Positions 16,704 through 26,900 of a stretch of 64,000 bases of DNA are shown piece by piece (the stretch's first letter is position 1; every line of letters starts with the position of its first letter). The stretch spans positions 281,429-345,428 of the forward strand of contig JBBCJI010000003.1 in NCBI GenBank assembly GCA_037190845.1. The letters are read 5' to 3'. This DNA comes from JBEBVQ01 sp037190845. Lineage in GTDB: Bacteria; Bacteroidota; Bacteroidia; Chitinophagales; Chitinophagaceae. The notes beneath the pieces were generated by a model that saw only the letters and a program-made list of their open reading frames with translations, was not told the origin of the DNA and searched no databases. A program made the position numbers and the translations under genes.

Positions 16704-18524
16704 TTAGTGTGCATCTTCTCCCGGCTTAAGCGGCACGTCCTGAGGAATAAAATCGTTGCCATTACCGTCATCCTTATAATCGTACGGCCAGCGGTGTACC
16801 GTAGGTATCTCACCTTCCCAGTTACCGTGACCCGGATTAATAGGTGTTGTCCACTCAAGTGTGGTTGCCCCCCACGGATTTTTCGTTGTCACTCTGCGGC
16901 CCCAGAACATACTCATAAAGAAATTGACGATGAACAGGAACTGCGTAAAGAAAACGATAATTACGACAACGCTGATAAAACTGTTCAGCGAAGTAAATTG
17001 ATTAAAGGACTCCCAGGCACTGTAATCATAGTAACGACGAGGCATACCGGCAATACCTTCGTAGTGCATCGGCCAGAAAATCAGGTAAGCTCCGGCAAGG
17101 GTAATAAAGAAGTGTATGTAGCCCAGGGTATTGTTCATATACCGGCCAAACATTTTGGGGAACCAATGATAGATACCCGCAAACATACCAAAGAAGGCAG
17201 ATATACCCATGATGATATGGAAGTGCGCCACAACGAAATAAGTATCGTGCAGGTGCAGATCCAGCGACGAGTTACCAAGGAAGATACCGGTAAGACCACC
17301 TGATATAAACAGGGAAACAAAGCCGATCGCAAACATCATAGCAACTGTAAACCGGATGTTGGCACGCCACATGGTAGTCAGCCAGTTGAACACCTTTACT
17401 GCTGAGGGAACGGCGATCAGCAGCGTGAGCAGCACGAAGATTGAACCCAGAAACGGACTCATGCCGGTGACGAACATATGGTGCGCCCATACGAGGAAAG
17501 CCAGCACCGTAATACCCACCAGAGAAATGATCATCGCGAAATAACCGAAGATCGGCTTACGGCTGTTGGTAGAAAGAATCTCAGAAGCCATACCCATACC
17601 CGGCAGCATGATGATGTATACTTCCGGGTGACCAAGGAACCAGAACAAGTGCTGATACAGGATAGCCGACCCCCCGATATGAGGCAGGGCCTTGCCACCG
17701 ATAAAGATCTCAGACAGATAGAACGATGTACCGAAAGTGCGGTCAAAGATCAGGAGTACAAATCCGGACAACAATACCGGGAATGAAAGCACACCCAGCA
17801 CAGCCGTAAACAACAACGCCCAGATCGTAAGGGGCATACGGGTCATAGACATACCCTTAGTACGCATGTTCAGTATCGTAGAGATATAGTTCAGGCCGCC
17901 AAGCAGCGAAGACGCTACAAATAAAGCCATAGAGATGAGCCATAGATCCATCCCGATCCCTGATCCGAGCGAAGCCTCCTTCAATGCGCTTAACGGCGGG
18001 TAAGTCGTCCAGCCTCCGGATGCCGGACCGGTTTCAACAAACAGGGAAATAAACATGACAATGCTGGCGGCAAAGAACATCCAGTAAGAGAGCATGTTCA
18101 TAAAGGGAGAGGCCATATCACGGGCGCCTATCTGAAGCGGAATAAGCAGGTTGGCAAACGTACCGCTCAGCCCGGCAGTCAATACAAAAAACACCAGTAT
18201 CGTACCGTGCATCGTAACCAGCGCATAATAAAACTCAGGGCTGAGCTTGCCTCCTTTTGCCCATTCCCCGAGAAATGTTTCCATGATCGGGAATGTCTTG
18301 TCGGGAAAACCGAGCTGCAGACGGAAAAATACAGACATCAGCCCACCGATAACCGCCCAGATGATACCCGTGACCAGGAATTGCTTGGCGATCATCTTAT
18401 GATCCTGACTGAATATATACTTCCATATAAAATGCTGCTCATGATGCTCATGCCCATGGTCATGATGTCCGGCATGATGAGCCTGTGCTATACTTGCTGC
18501 GTCGCTGACAATATTGGTACTCAT
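16704..18524 (-). CDS. ctaD: Cytochrome c oxidase subunit I
   Basis: A 606-residue, twelve-helix heme-copper oxidase subunit I. Visible landmarks are MHGTILVFF (low-spin heme ligand region), WFLGHPEVYIIMLPG (CuB histidine and the cross-linked tyrosine), WAHHMFVTGM (two CuB histidines) and HDTYFVVAHFHIIMG (heme a and a3 ligands). The N-terminus is unusually rich in histidine (HHAGHHDHGHEHHEQHF). It reduces O2 and pumps protons in the inner membrane. It is the last gene of the actABCDEF-ctaC-ctaD operon; subunits III and IV are not adjacent. The terminator follows 33 bp downstream. Confidence 0.98.
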   Translation of the reverse strand: MSTNIVSDAASIAQAHHAGHHDHGHEHHEQHFIWKYIFSQDHKMIAKQFLVTGIIWAVIGGLMSVFFRLQLGFPDKTFPIMETFLGEWAKGGKLSPEFYYALVTMHGTILVFFVLTAGLSGTFANLLIPLQIGARDMASPFMNMLSYWMFFAASIVMFISLFVETGPASGGWTTYPPLSALKEASLGSGIGMDLWLISMALFVASSLLGGLNYISTILNMRTKGMSMTRMPLTIWALLFTAVLGVLSFPVLLSGFVLLIFDRTFGTSFYLSEIFIGGKALPHIGGSAILYQHLFWFLGHPEVYIIMLPGMGMASEILSTNSRKPIFGYFAMIISLVGITVLAFLVWAHHMFVTGMSPFLGSIFVLLTLLIAVPSAVKVFNWLTTMWRANIRFTVAMMFAIGFVSLFISGGLTGIFLGNSSLDLHLHDTYFVVAHFHIIMGISAFFGMFAGIYHWFPKMFGRYMNNTLGYIHFFITLAGAYLIFWPMHYEGIAGMPRRYYDYSAWESFNQFTSLNSFISVVVIIVFFTQFLFIVNFFMSMFWGRRVTTKNPWGATTLEWTTPINPGHGNWEGEIPTVHRWPYDYKDDGNGNDFIPQDVPLKPGEDAH

Positions 18525-18568
18525 TTTTTGTATGCTTTATATACTTCTGTAGTAAAAAAACAGAATAA

Positions 18569-19624
18569 TTATCTCATTGATATGGTTTCAGTATCCTGCT
18601 GTTCCGGCGTCTCTGCACCTTCATTATCCGTTGCATTTCCGGCAGGCGTGCCATTGGCGAGTGTATGATAGGGAACCTGCTTGGCCATCCAGGCGTCATA
18701 TTCTTCCTGTGTTTCCACGATAATTGTTCCTCTCATAGAATAATGCCCGTTACCGCACATTTCAGCACAGGATATTTCGTACACGAAATCCGGATTTTTG
18801 GTGATCCTTTTCATTTCCGCCGTAGTGATGGTCGGCGTTAGCCAGAGTGTCGTGGTGATACCCGGCACTGCGTCCATTTTCATCCGGAAGTGGGGCATAC
18901 CCACATCATGCAGTACGTCGCGCGACCCGATGATCAGCTTCACTGGCTTATTGACCACCATGTGTACTTCCCCGTTCTGAGCAACGATATCATCCAGGTT
19001 ATTTCTGTCGGTCCAGTCGAGGCCCAGTACGTTATTGGCGTCATTAATTTTTCTGAAATCACGTTTTCCCAATGCACCATCCTGGCCGGGATAACGCACG
19101 ATCCAGTTGAACTGCTTGCCGATAATTTCCACAATATTTGCATCAGGGGGCGCAGGCGCCGTAACTGCAAACCAGTGTTTCAGGCCTACAGCCACCAGCG
19201 AAGCCATCGCTATGGCGGGAATGGTAGTCCAGATCAGCTCCAGCTTATTGTTGTGCGCATAGAAGAATGAAGTCCTTTTTTCGGTAGACTGGTAACGGAA
19301 TGCAAACCAGAACAGTAATGCCTGTGTAGCGAAGAAAACGATACCGGTCATGATAACGGTAACCTTAAGCATGTTGTCGTAGCCAACACCCTGCTCGGAA
19401 GCAGAAACCGGCAGCATCTTGTCTATCAGCATACGGTGGCACTCCCAGACGCCATACATACCCAGAATAAAGAAGACCACCAGCAACCAGGCCATCAGGC
19501 GGTTTGTCTGCCTGTTCACCTTTGCTTCGCCGCGCAAAACGGTTGCATATTCACTTGCTTTAGCTATCTGGTAGATGATAACAAATACCAGAACGATCAA
19601 CGCTATTATTATTAATCCCGACAT
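18569..19624 (-). CDS. ctaC: Cytochrome c oxidase subunit II
   Basis: A 351-residue protein with an N-terminal hydrophobic helix, a second membrane hairpin (about 45-120) and a periplasmic cupredoxin domain. The dinuclear CuA site is visible as EISCAEMCGNGHYSM, with the two cysteines, glutamate, histidine and methionine in place; the upstream histidine is in VGMPHFRMK. It takes electrons from cytochrome c and passes them to subunit I. No C-terminal cytochrome c domain is fused; the tail is short and acidic (EGAETPEQQDTET). It lies 44 bp upstream of ctaD and 92 bp downstream of actF, with a hairpin in the latter gap. Confidence 0.97.
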   Translation of the reverse strand: MSGLIIIALIVLVFVIIYQIAKASEYATVLRGEAKVNRQTNRLMAWLLVVFFILGMYGVWECHRMLIDKMLPVSASEQGVGYDNMLKVTVIMTGIVFFATQALLFWFAFRYQSTEKRTSFFYAHNNKLELIWTTIPAIAMASLVAVGLKHWFAVTAPAPPDANIVEIIGKQFNWIVRYPGQDGALGKRDFRKINDANNVLGLDWTDRNNLDDIVAQNGEVHMVVNKPVKLIIGSRDVLHDVGMPHFRMKMDAVPGITTTLWLTPTITTAEMKRITKNPDFVYEISCAEMCGNGHYSMRGTIIVETQEEYDAWMAKQVPYHTLANGTPAGNATDNEGAETPEQQDTETISMR

Positions 19625-19676
19625 TTTAAAAATTCACTTATGGTTATAAGTATACGTTATTACCGGTTTATGATCA

Positions 19677-19694
19677 TCCCGGCCACAGCCGGGA
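19677..19694 (-). promoter_or_regulatory. Intercistronic hairpin between actF and ctaC
   Basis: Arms 19677-19683 and 19688-19694 (TCCCGGC/GCCGGGA) form a 7-bp GC stem with a 4-nt loop in the 92-bp actF-ctaC gap. No T-run follows, so partial termination or mRNA processing is more likely than full termination. Confidence 0.45.
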
Positions 19695-19716
19695 GATGAA
19701 AATGATTACATCCTAA

Positions 19717-20934
19717 CTAACTCTGGTGTATTACTGTTTCTTTCAATAATACATTATTATGCGTCACAAGAGAAGCCTTGGTCAGCAAACGTCCTACAGT
19801 GATCATCATGACACCTGCAAAACCAATGAAAATACCCAGCTCATACCAGCTCAGATGCCAGTGAGCGCCCAACGGGCCAGGCATCATCATGATATAGAAA
19901 TCCAGCCAGTGTCCGAATATGATGACCATCGCCATAAAGCTCACCGTAAAATAGTTGCGCTTGCTGGAACGTGACATCAGCACCAGGATCGGCATGATAA
20001 AGTTGATAATAAATACAGCATACCAGATCAGGCTGTAGGGCCCCTGCTGACGCATCTTGAAATAAGTAGTTTCTTCCGGTATGTTACTGTACCATATCAG
20101 CATATACTGGGCAAACCATACATACGTCCAGAAGATAGAAAAGGCAAACTGGAATTTACCCAGATCATGGATATGCTCCGTCGTTACCAGTTGCAGATGA
20201 CCCTGGTTCTTCAGATAGATCACCCATATCATGATCAGCGAGATACCGCTTACAAAGGCGCTTGCAAAAGTATACCAGCTAAACATAGTAGAATACCAGT
20301 GTGCATCAATGCTCATGATCCACAACCATGGTGTAACGCTCATTTGCGTCAGCGCATATACCACCAAAAATCCGGCAGCCCATTTCAAAAACAACCAATA
20401 CAGTTTCGTACTGTTTTTGGGCGCTTTTTCCTGTGCCAGCGACATGGAGCGGAACTTACGACCAAAGAATGCCCAGGAAGCAACAGTCAGGATACTGAAT
20501 ACAATAAACATGGCTGGGTTGAGGAATGCTGTTTTCTGACTGATGATATGATCGGTGTTTCCGTCAGTAACCCAGGCGTATATTGGATTATGACCATCTA
20601 TTTGAAAAACGAAAGCAGACAGGAATAAAACAACAAGGGCTATCAGACCAAACACCCACACATTAGCGCCAATCGCTTCCGGAATGCGACGGTAGGCAAC
20701 AATCCAACCGCCATGAGCCAGGGCAGTAACCGCCTGTATAAAAATGCTTACCGCAGAGATCAGCAGGAAGAATATGCTATTATGGAGCAACACGATCCAG
20801 AAGCGGGTTTTGTCTGTCGCTTCGGAACTGCCCAGCAATGTAATGCCGCCAATAACCAGGGTAACGATACCGATCAATAGCAGCAGTAAGCTGGTATTTT
20901 TAAATCGGGCCGGTATCTCAAAACGTTCGTTCAT
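19717..20934 (-). CDS. actF: Alternative complex III subunit ActF (quinol:cytochrome c oxidoreductase membrane subunit)
   Basis: A 405-residue integral membrane protein with about ten hydrophobic segments. Position after actE and before ctaC, size, and conserved segments (LAHGGWIVAYRRIPEA, STMFSWYTFASAFVSG, MLIWYSNIPEET, YFTVSFMAMVIIFGHWLDFY) match ActF. In the known architecture ActF and ActC are the two large NrfD-like membrane subunits of alternative complex III, which oxidises quinol and reduces a c-type carrier. By known structures ActC is the main quinol site and ActF is structural or proton-translocating. Inner membrane. Confidence 0.94.
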   Translation of the reverse strand: MNERFEIPARFKNTSLLLLLIGIVTLVIGGITLLGSSEATDKTRFWIVLLHNSIFFLLISAVSIFIQAVTALAHGGWIVAYRRIPEAIGANVWVFGLIALVVLFLSAFVFQIDGHNPIYAWVTDGNTDHIISQKTAFLNPAMFIVFSILTVASWAFFGRKFRSMSLAQEKAPKNSTKLYWLFLKWAAGFLVVYALTQMSVTPWLWIMSIDAHWYSTMFSWYTFASAFVSGISLIMIWVIYLKNQGHLQLVTTEHIHDLGKFQFAFSIFWTYVWFAQYMLIWYSNIPEETTYFKMRQQGPYSLIWYAVFIINFIMPILVLMSRSSKRNYFTVSFMAMVIIFGHWLDFYIMMMPGPLGAHWHLSWYELGIFIGFAGVMMITVGRLLTKASLVTHNNVLLKETVIHQS

Positions 20935-20974
20935 TGGTATGCTTTTATAGAGAGTATGTTTAACTTTTTTACGC

Positions 20975-21625
20975 TTAATGAGTTGTTCCCGTTTCTGCAG
21001 GGGCTGCTACAACTGCTGCATCGGGAGTTTTTTCAGGCAAACCGAACCTGAACGGATCACCACCGTTTTCAGCCTGCACTTGCTTGATGTATGCGATCAC
21101 CTGCCAACGTTGCTTCTGGTCGAGCTGGCTGGCATAAGACCCCATCATATTTTTACCGAATTTGATTGCGGCATAGATCGTCCCTTCATTCATGTGCAGG
21201 TATTTGCCGTCTTTGAGATTGGGCGGCATGGATGCAAACTTCCCGCTGGTAAACAGCGGACCCTGTCCGTCCAGGTTAGTGCCGTGACAAATACCGCAAT
21301 AGATATTATACAAACGGGCGCCTTCTTCCAGTTCTGCGACATTGAAGCGCAGGCTGGTCGTAAACTTCTTGTATGCGTTTGTATCGCCTTCCACAAGATG
21401 GTCGGGCAATGCATGACCTATGGCAACAGTTCCCTGTACCGGCTTACGGCTCGTCAGACTGTCTTCAAAAACAGGATTGCCCGTATATGCGTCATAAGCA
21501 CGTGAGTACGTCATATCAGGCGCATAGATCTTGCCGGGATTCCGCCGCATGCCGCCACTGTTGCATGCCGCCATGCCCAGTCCGATCATCAGGCTTGCTA
21601 CTACTATGCTTTTTGCTTTGTTCAT
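20975..21625 (-). CDS. actE: Alternative complex III subunit ActE, mono-heme cytochrome c lipoprotein
   Basis: A 216-residue protein from the ATG at 21625; an upstream in-frame start at 21655 is less likely because it would precede the signal. A lipobox-like LGMAAC follows the hydrophobic segment, predicting lipid attachment at the cysteine. One heme c site is present, CGICHG, with a later methionine (KNMMGSY) as candidate axial ligand. ActE is the mono-heme subunit that hands electrons onward in the periplasm. The C-terminus is alanine-rich. It lies 40 bp upstream of actF and 104 bp downstream of actD. Confidence 0.95.
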   Translation of the reverse strand: MNKAKSIVVASLMIGLGMAACNSGGMRRNPGKIYAPDMTYSRAYDAYTGNPVFEDSLTSRKPVQGTVAIGHALPDHLVEGDTNAYKKFTTSLRFNVAELEEGARLYNIYCGICHGTNLDGQGPLFTSGKFASMPPNLKDGKYLHMNEGTIYAAIKFGKNMMGSYASQLDQKQRWQVIAYIKQVQAENGGDPFRFGLPEKTPDAAVVAAPAETGTTH

Positions 21626-21729
21626 AAGTAAAAAGTGAACCGGGCTCATCAGCAATGGTTACTGAATACCCTGCTTTATAATTTTTATTACGGTAAACAA
21701 ACTTTAACCTTATTCATACCAATACTTTA

Positions 21730-22302
21730 TCAGGCCAGCTCGTACGCTTCTTTCTTATCATACCTGCCATACCACCAGCCGGCTTCTGCTACCTGCACAT
21801 TTGTTTCAACAGCACCGGTGCTTTTAAGAAAATCAATCACTTCCTGTTCAGACACATGATCATTCAACTCAATCGCGATTACAAAATAATCATCTGTCTG
21901 ACGGGGGTGGAACACATGCTTCTTTACCCCCGGCATGATCTGGTTAATATAACAGAATGTCAACACCATACCTACTGCTGCAAACAGTACTGTAAGTTCA
22001 AAAACGATCGGTATGAACGCAGGCAGGGAGAAGTTCGGCTTACCACCAAAATTCACCGGCCAGTCTGCAGTAAAGATCCAGGACATAAATCCCAACGCTG
22101 TAGCCGTACCGGTAAGTCCATAGATAAAGCCGGCCACATGCAGATCCGTATCCTTCAAACCGAGCGCCTGATCTAAACCGTGCACCGGGAAAGGCGTATA
22201 CACATCATGCAGTTTATAGCCGCTGTGCCGTACTTTTTCCACAGCAGGAAACAATACTGCCTCATCATCATAACAAGCTACCGCAAATTTCTTAATAGCC
22301 AT
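21730..22302 (-). CDS. actD: Alternative complex III subunit ActD (DUF3341)
   Basis: A 190-residue protein. The N-terminal soluble part (FAVACYDDEAVLFPAVEKVR) and the VYTPFPVHGLDQALGL motif are diagnostic of DUF3341/ActD. Two membrane helices follow (about 55-80 and 95-125), then a short soluble end. ActD is a small membrane subunit of alternative complex III without cofactors. It sits between actC and actE as in other Bacteroidota. Confidence 0.95.
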   Translation of the reverse strand: MAIKKFAVACYDDEAVLFPAVEKVRHSGYKLHDVYTPFPVHGLDQALGLKDTDLHVAGFIYGLTGTATALGFMSWIFTADWPVNFGGKPNFSLPAFIPIVFELTVLFAAVGMVLTFCYINQIMPGVKKHVFHPRQTDDYFVIAIELNDHVSEQEVIDFLKSTGAVETNVQVAEAGWWYGRYDKKEAYELA

Positions 22303-22332
22303 ACAACCAATTATTATTCAATTTAATTAGCC

Positions 22333-22360
22333 AATCTGAAAATGTGCTAATTTGAAAATG
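22333..22360 (+). repeat. 16-bp-period direct repeat (AATYTGAAAATG) between actC and actD
   Basis: AATCTGAAAATG at 22333 and AATTTGAAAATG at 22349 are 16 bp apart. The same word occurs singly at 28686 and in reverse at 28790 and 28963. Probably a dispersed intergenic repeat, not an operator. Confidence 0.4.
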
Positions 22361-22405
22361 TTCCTGTTATATCAATACATACACAAACCGAACGCCTGTA
22401 CATCT

Positions 22406-23842
22406 TTAATGATGCGCATGCTGCTGTTCGTGTATAAAATCTTCATCCCTCTTCTCATCTATAGCTGCCATTTCACGTTTATAGTTGTCGCCTGATGTCT
22501 TCAGCACAAATTTAATCTCCGCAACCGCTATCACCGGGAAATATTTGGCAAAAAGGAAGAAGCAGGTAAAGAACAAACCGAATGTACCAAGATAAAAACC
22601 GACTTCCGGCCATGTGGGACTGTAGTAAGTCCAGCTACCCGGCAGGTAATCGCGATACAGGGACGTAACGATGATTACAAAACGTTCGAACCACATACCG
22701 ATATTTACCACGATACTCATGATAAACGTGAACGGTATATTACGACGCAGTTTCTTGAACCAGAACAACTGCGGAGACACCACGTTACACACCATCATCG
22801 CCCAGTAACTCCACCAGTAAGGCCCCATAATACGCCAGTGGAAAGCCGCCTGCTCATACTGAACCGCACTGTACCATGCCATAAATAGTTCGGTAAGGTA
22901 GGCCACACCCACAATAGAACCGGTAAGTACAATTACTTTGTTCATCGCCTCGATATGCCCGAGGGTGATGTAATCTTCGAGGTGGAGGATCTTACGCACG
23001 AGGATCAACAGGGTCTGCACCATTGCAAAACCGGAAAACACCGCGCCTGCAACGAAGTACGGCGGGAAGATGGTTGTATGCCAACCGGGAATCACCGAAG
23101 TGGCAAAGTCAAAAGATACGATCGTGTGTACCGAAAGTACAAGTGGTGTGGAAAGACCTGCGAGTACCAGCGATAACGCTTCATGACGCTGCCAGTTTTT
23201 GGCAGTACCTGTCCAGCCGAAAGATGCCAGACCATAAAGGCGTTTGCGGAGCTTTGTTTTGGCACGGTCGCGGATGGTTGCAAAATCCGGGATCAGACCG
23301 GAATACCAGAACAATAACGATACTGTGAAATAAGTAGAGATCGCAAATACGTCCCACAACAGAGCCGAGTTAAAGTTGGGCCACAACGGACCGCGGGTAT
23401 TCGGATAAGGTAATACGAACATGGCATCCCATACGCGCCCCATGTGAAAGATCGGGAACTGACCGGCGCACATTACGGCAAAGATCGTCATCGCTTCCGC
23501 AGCACGGTTTACACCGGTACGCCAGCCCTGACGGAAGAGCAGGAGGATCGCGGAGATCAGCGTACCGGCGTGACCGATACCTACCCACCATACGAAGTTA
23601 GTAATATCCCAACCCCAGCCGACAGTCCGGTTGATACCCCAGACACCGATACCCCAATACACTTCCCAGAACACGGAGAAAACCCCGAACATCAGGAGGC
23701 AAACCGAAAAGAAGAAACCGATGTACCACATGCGACCGGGTTTCCGCTCAATCGGGCTGATGATATCCTCTGTTATCTGGCGGTAGGTCTTATCTCCGTT
23801 TACCAGCGGCTCCCGTACAAATGATTCGTACTTTAAATGCAT
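22406..23842 (-). CDS. actC: Alternative complex III subunit ActC (NrfD/PsrC-type membrane protein)
   Basis: A 478-residue polytopic protein with about ten membrane helices. It opens with a soluble lead (LKYESFVREPLVNGDKTY) and contains the family segments VWWVGIGHAGTLISAILLL, MTIFAVMCAGQFPIFHMGR and LVLSVHTIVSFDFATSVIPGW. ActC is the NrfD-like subunit that holds the quinol oxidation site in the inner membrane and docks ActB. It ends in a histidine-rich tail (HEQQHAHH). It lies 103 bp before actD and 134 bp after actB. Confidence 0.96.
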   Translation of the reverse strand: MHLKYESFVREPLVNGDKTYRQITEDIISPIERKPGRMWYIGFFFSVCLLMFGVFSVFWEVYWGIGVWGINRTVGWGWDITNFVWWVGIGHAGTLISAILLLFRQGWRTGVNRAAEAMTIFAVMCAGQFPIFHMGRVWDAMFVLPYPNTRGPLWPNFNSALLWDVFAISTYFTVSLLFWYSGLIPDFATIRDRAKTKLRKRLYGLASFGWTGTAKNWQRHEALSLVLAGLSTPLVLSVHTIVSFDFATSVIPGWHTTIFPPYFVAGAVFSGFAMVQTLLILVRKILHLEDYITLGHIEAMNKVIVLTGSIVGVAYLTELFMAWYSAVQYEQAAFHWRIMGPYWWSYWAMMVCNVVSPQLFWFKKLRRNIPFTFIMSIVVNIGMWFERFVIIVTSLYRDYLPGSWTYYSPTWPEVGFYLGTFGLFFTCFFLFAKYFPVIAVAEIKFVLKTSGDNYKREMAAIDEKRDEDFIHEQQHAHH

Positions 23843-23976
23843 AGCACGTAATTAGAAAAAGTTCTTTATAAAATTCACATACTGCTTCTGCTCCTGTTCA
23901 CAAACCAACCCCACGGCATGGGCATCATTAACTATATCCGATCCGGCCGACCCTTATATTCCGGCCTTATTTTCAA

Positions 23977-26900
23977 TTAAATGTGCTTCTTCATCATAAT
24001 ATCCAACTCCTCATCTCCTGCTATAATCGCATCATTGTTACGTACCCTTGAGAGGTAGTTCACATTCGGCAATACGTGCAGGTGTTCCAGTACATAGAAT
24101 ACACGTTGCTTATTATCACTTTTTCTCAGTTTGGAGATTTCGCTCTCCGGATCATTTACATCACCAAATGTGATACAATTACCGCCGCAGGCCGTAGCAC
24201 AGGCCGTAGTCGCTTCTCCGTCTTTTACCGGGCGTCCTTCTTTCTTGGCGTGCAGCTTCGCATCCTGCAGACGCTGTACGCAGAACGAACATTTTTCCAT
24301 CACACCGCGGCTACGCACCGTAACATCCGGATTGAGCACCATGCGTGTCAGATCATCATTTACATCATCGCGGCGGCCATCTTCGTACAAGTTGTCTGCG
24401 AAGCAGTCTGCATCATTCCAGTCCATCCAGTTGAAGTGACGTACTTTGTACGGACAGTTATTCGCACAGTATTTAGTGCCGATACAACGGTTGTACGCCA
24501 TCTGGTTAAGACCTTCAGAACTGTGGTTGGTAGCTGATACCGGACAAACGTTTTCACACGGTGCATTATCACAATGCTGGCACATCATCGGCTGGAATAC
24601 CGTCTGGATGCTATCCGGATCATCGGGGTTACCGCTGAAGTAACGGTCGATACGTATCCAGTGCATTTCCTGAGCCTTCAGTACGTGCGTCTTGCCAACA
24701 ACAGAAATATTGTTTTCTGCCTGACAAGCAATCACGCAGGCACCGCAGCCTGTACAAGTGTTCAGGTCAATCGACATGCCCCAATGGATACCGGGAGCTT
24801 CGTGTACCGGATAAAGTGTTCCGTTCTTGCGGAAACCTTCTTCATCAAATATCTCAGCTTCCCCATGCTCGCCACCATGGCTGTCGTCATGATGTTCCCA
24901 GGGAAGATGTGTATAGTGACCCAGTTCCTTCTGACGTTCTTTCAGGAGGTGATCAGGATCTTTTTTGAATTCTTCTAAAGTGTACTCGTGTATGATGGGA
25001 CGACCCTCATAACTGAAGTGCGTTTGTGTAATTGCAACCGGGTACGTATCCGCAGCTTTTTCTACAGTAACGGCTGTGTTCTGGTAAGAAATAGTCGTAC
25101 CGTTGAACGCAGTAAAAGGATAAGCGTTTTTACCGGTATCAGCAGCAGCGCGGCCTACACCTTTATCACGACCATAACCAAGCGGAATAGCCACTACATC
25201 ATTGTGCAGACCCGGCACTACCACGATGGGCAACGTAATCTCTTTACCGTTCCATTTAACGGTTGCCTGCTTTTTATTGTGATCTACCTGATTGATACCT
25301 GTAAGCTCCGCATCGAATTTTTCTTTTGCTGTCTTGGGCGACATACAAATGTAGTTGTCCCAGGTAGCGCGGGTAATCGGATCAGGCATTTCCTGCAGCC
25401 AGGGGTTATTGCTCCAGGCGCCACCATGACCAATAGCAAGTGTGGTGTACAACACCAACTCTATTCCGTCTGATTTAGGCTGGCGACCAATAGCATTAAC
25501 TGCGCCCTGCAGATCCCCATTGAAAGAGGCTCCCGCAAAAGAAGTCTGTTGAGGTTCTATAACGCCGTCCTGCAGCGCTTTATCAAAATTAACCTGTCCT
25601 CCGAGTTTGCTTACCCAATGCTGTTGCCAGAAATCCAGCCATGTAATTCCGGCATCCGCCCAGATCAGCAGGCTGTCCTGGAATGCACGGGTCTTGAACA
25701 GGGGTGCAATAGCCGGCTGCATCAGGCTGTAATAACCGGTCTTGGGTTCTGCATCACCCCAGCTTTCAAGCCAGTGATGATCCGGAGTAATGATCGCTGC
25801 TTTCTGAGCAGTTTCATCAAAACGGTCTGCAAAAGAAACGGTGAGGGCTACCTTGGCAAGGCCGGTATTGAATTTTTCAGCATCAAAGTAATCATAGGAA
25901 GGGTTAACGTCGTGCATCAGCAGAGCGCCGACATTACCGGCGTTCATATCTTCCACAAGCCGTACCATTTCACCGTCAATACCCTGCTTGTAATGGCTGT
26001 TAACAGCCCAGTTGATCGTATTACCTGTAGCTCCGATCGCATCATTGATCGCATTGATAACGACCTGTACATGCTTATCATTGGAACCACATACTACCAG
26101 ACCTGAAGTTTCTTTCAGCTCTTTTGCAGCGCGGGTAATGGTTGTATTCAATGCATCACTTCCGAAAGAAGGTTTTGCACCGGTTGTAATAGCATTATAA
26201 AGCGCAACGGCTACGGCGCCTACTTCAGAAGGCTTGCAGGTAGCACGGAAATCCGCAGATGCACCTGAAATCGTATGATTTGTCTCGATCTGATAATGAC
26301 GGGACATTTCTTTTTTCTGTGCAGTCACCTTACGTCCGTCAGCATACTGTGCTGAAAACTCAACGGGTGACAACCAGTTACCGAGGAAGTCGGCATCCAG
26401 GCTCAGAATAGTGCGGGCTTTATCAAAATGATAGGAAGGCAATGCACGTTTGCCATAGCTTTCCTCATTAGCCAGCAACATGCCGGAATAAGAAATAGCA
26501 TCGTAAGTAACATGCTTTGCTGAAGGGTATTTGCTGATAAAACGGCTGATCACCTCTTTAGTCGTAGGACTGATGATCGAAGACGTAAGGAGATAAATAG
26601 CCTTCCCTCCAGCAGCGGCAAGCGCTTCTTTTACGCGGCGATCAATCGCTTCGAAAGTAGCTTCCTGATGGCCTCCGTCTGCGGTACGCACCTGCGGCTG
26701 GCGAAGACGTGTTTTATCATACAGATTCAATACTGCAGCCTGCACACGGGCAGAAGAACTGCCTGCAGTAATGGAAGACAACTTGTTGCCATCCAGTTTA
26801 ATAGGACGACCGTCGCGTGTTTTTACTACTACCGCGCAATATTCCCCTCCGTCAACAAAAGTGGAAGCATAGTAGTTGGGAACACCGGGTACAATATCTT

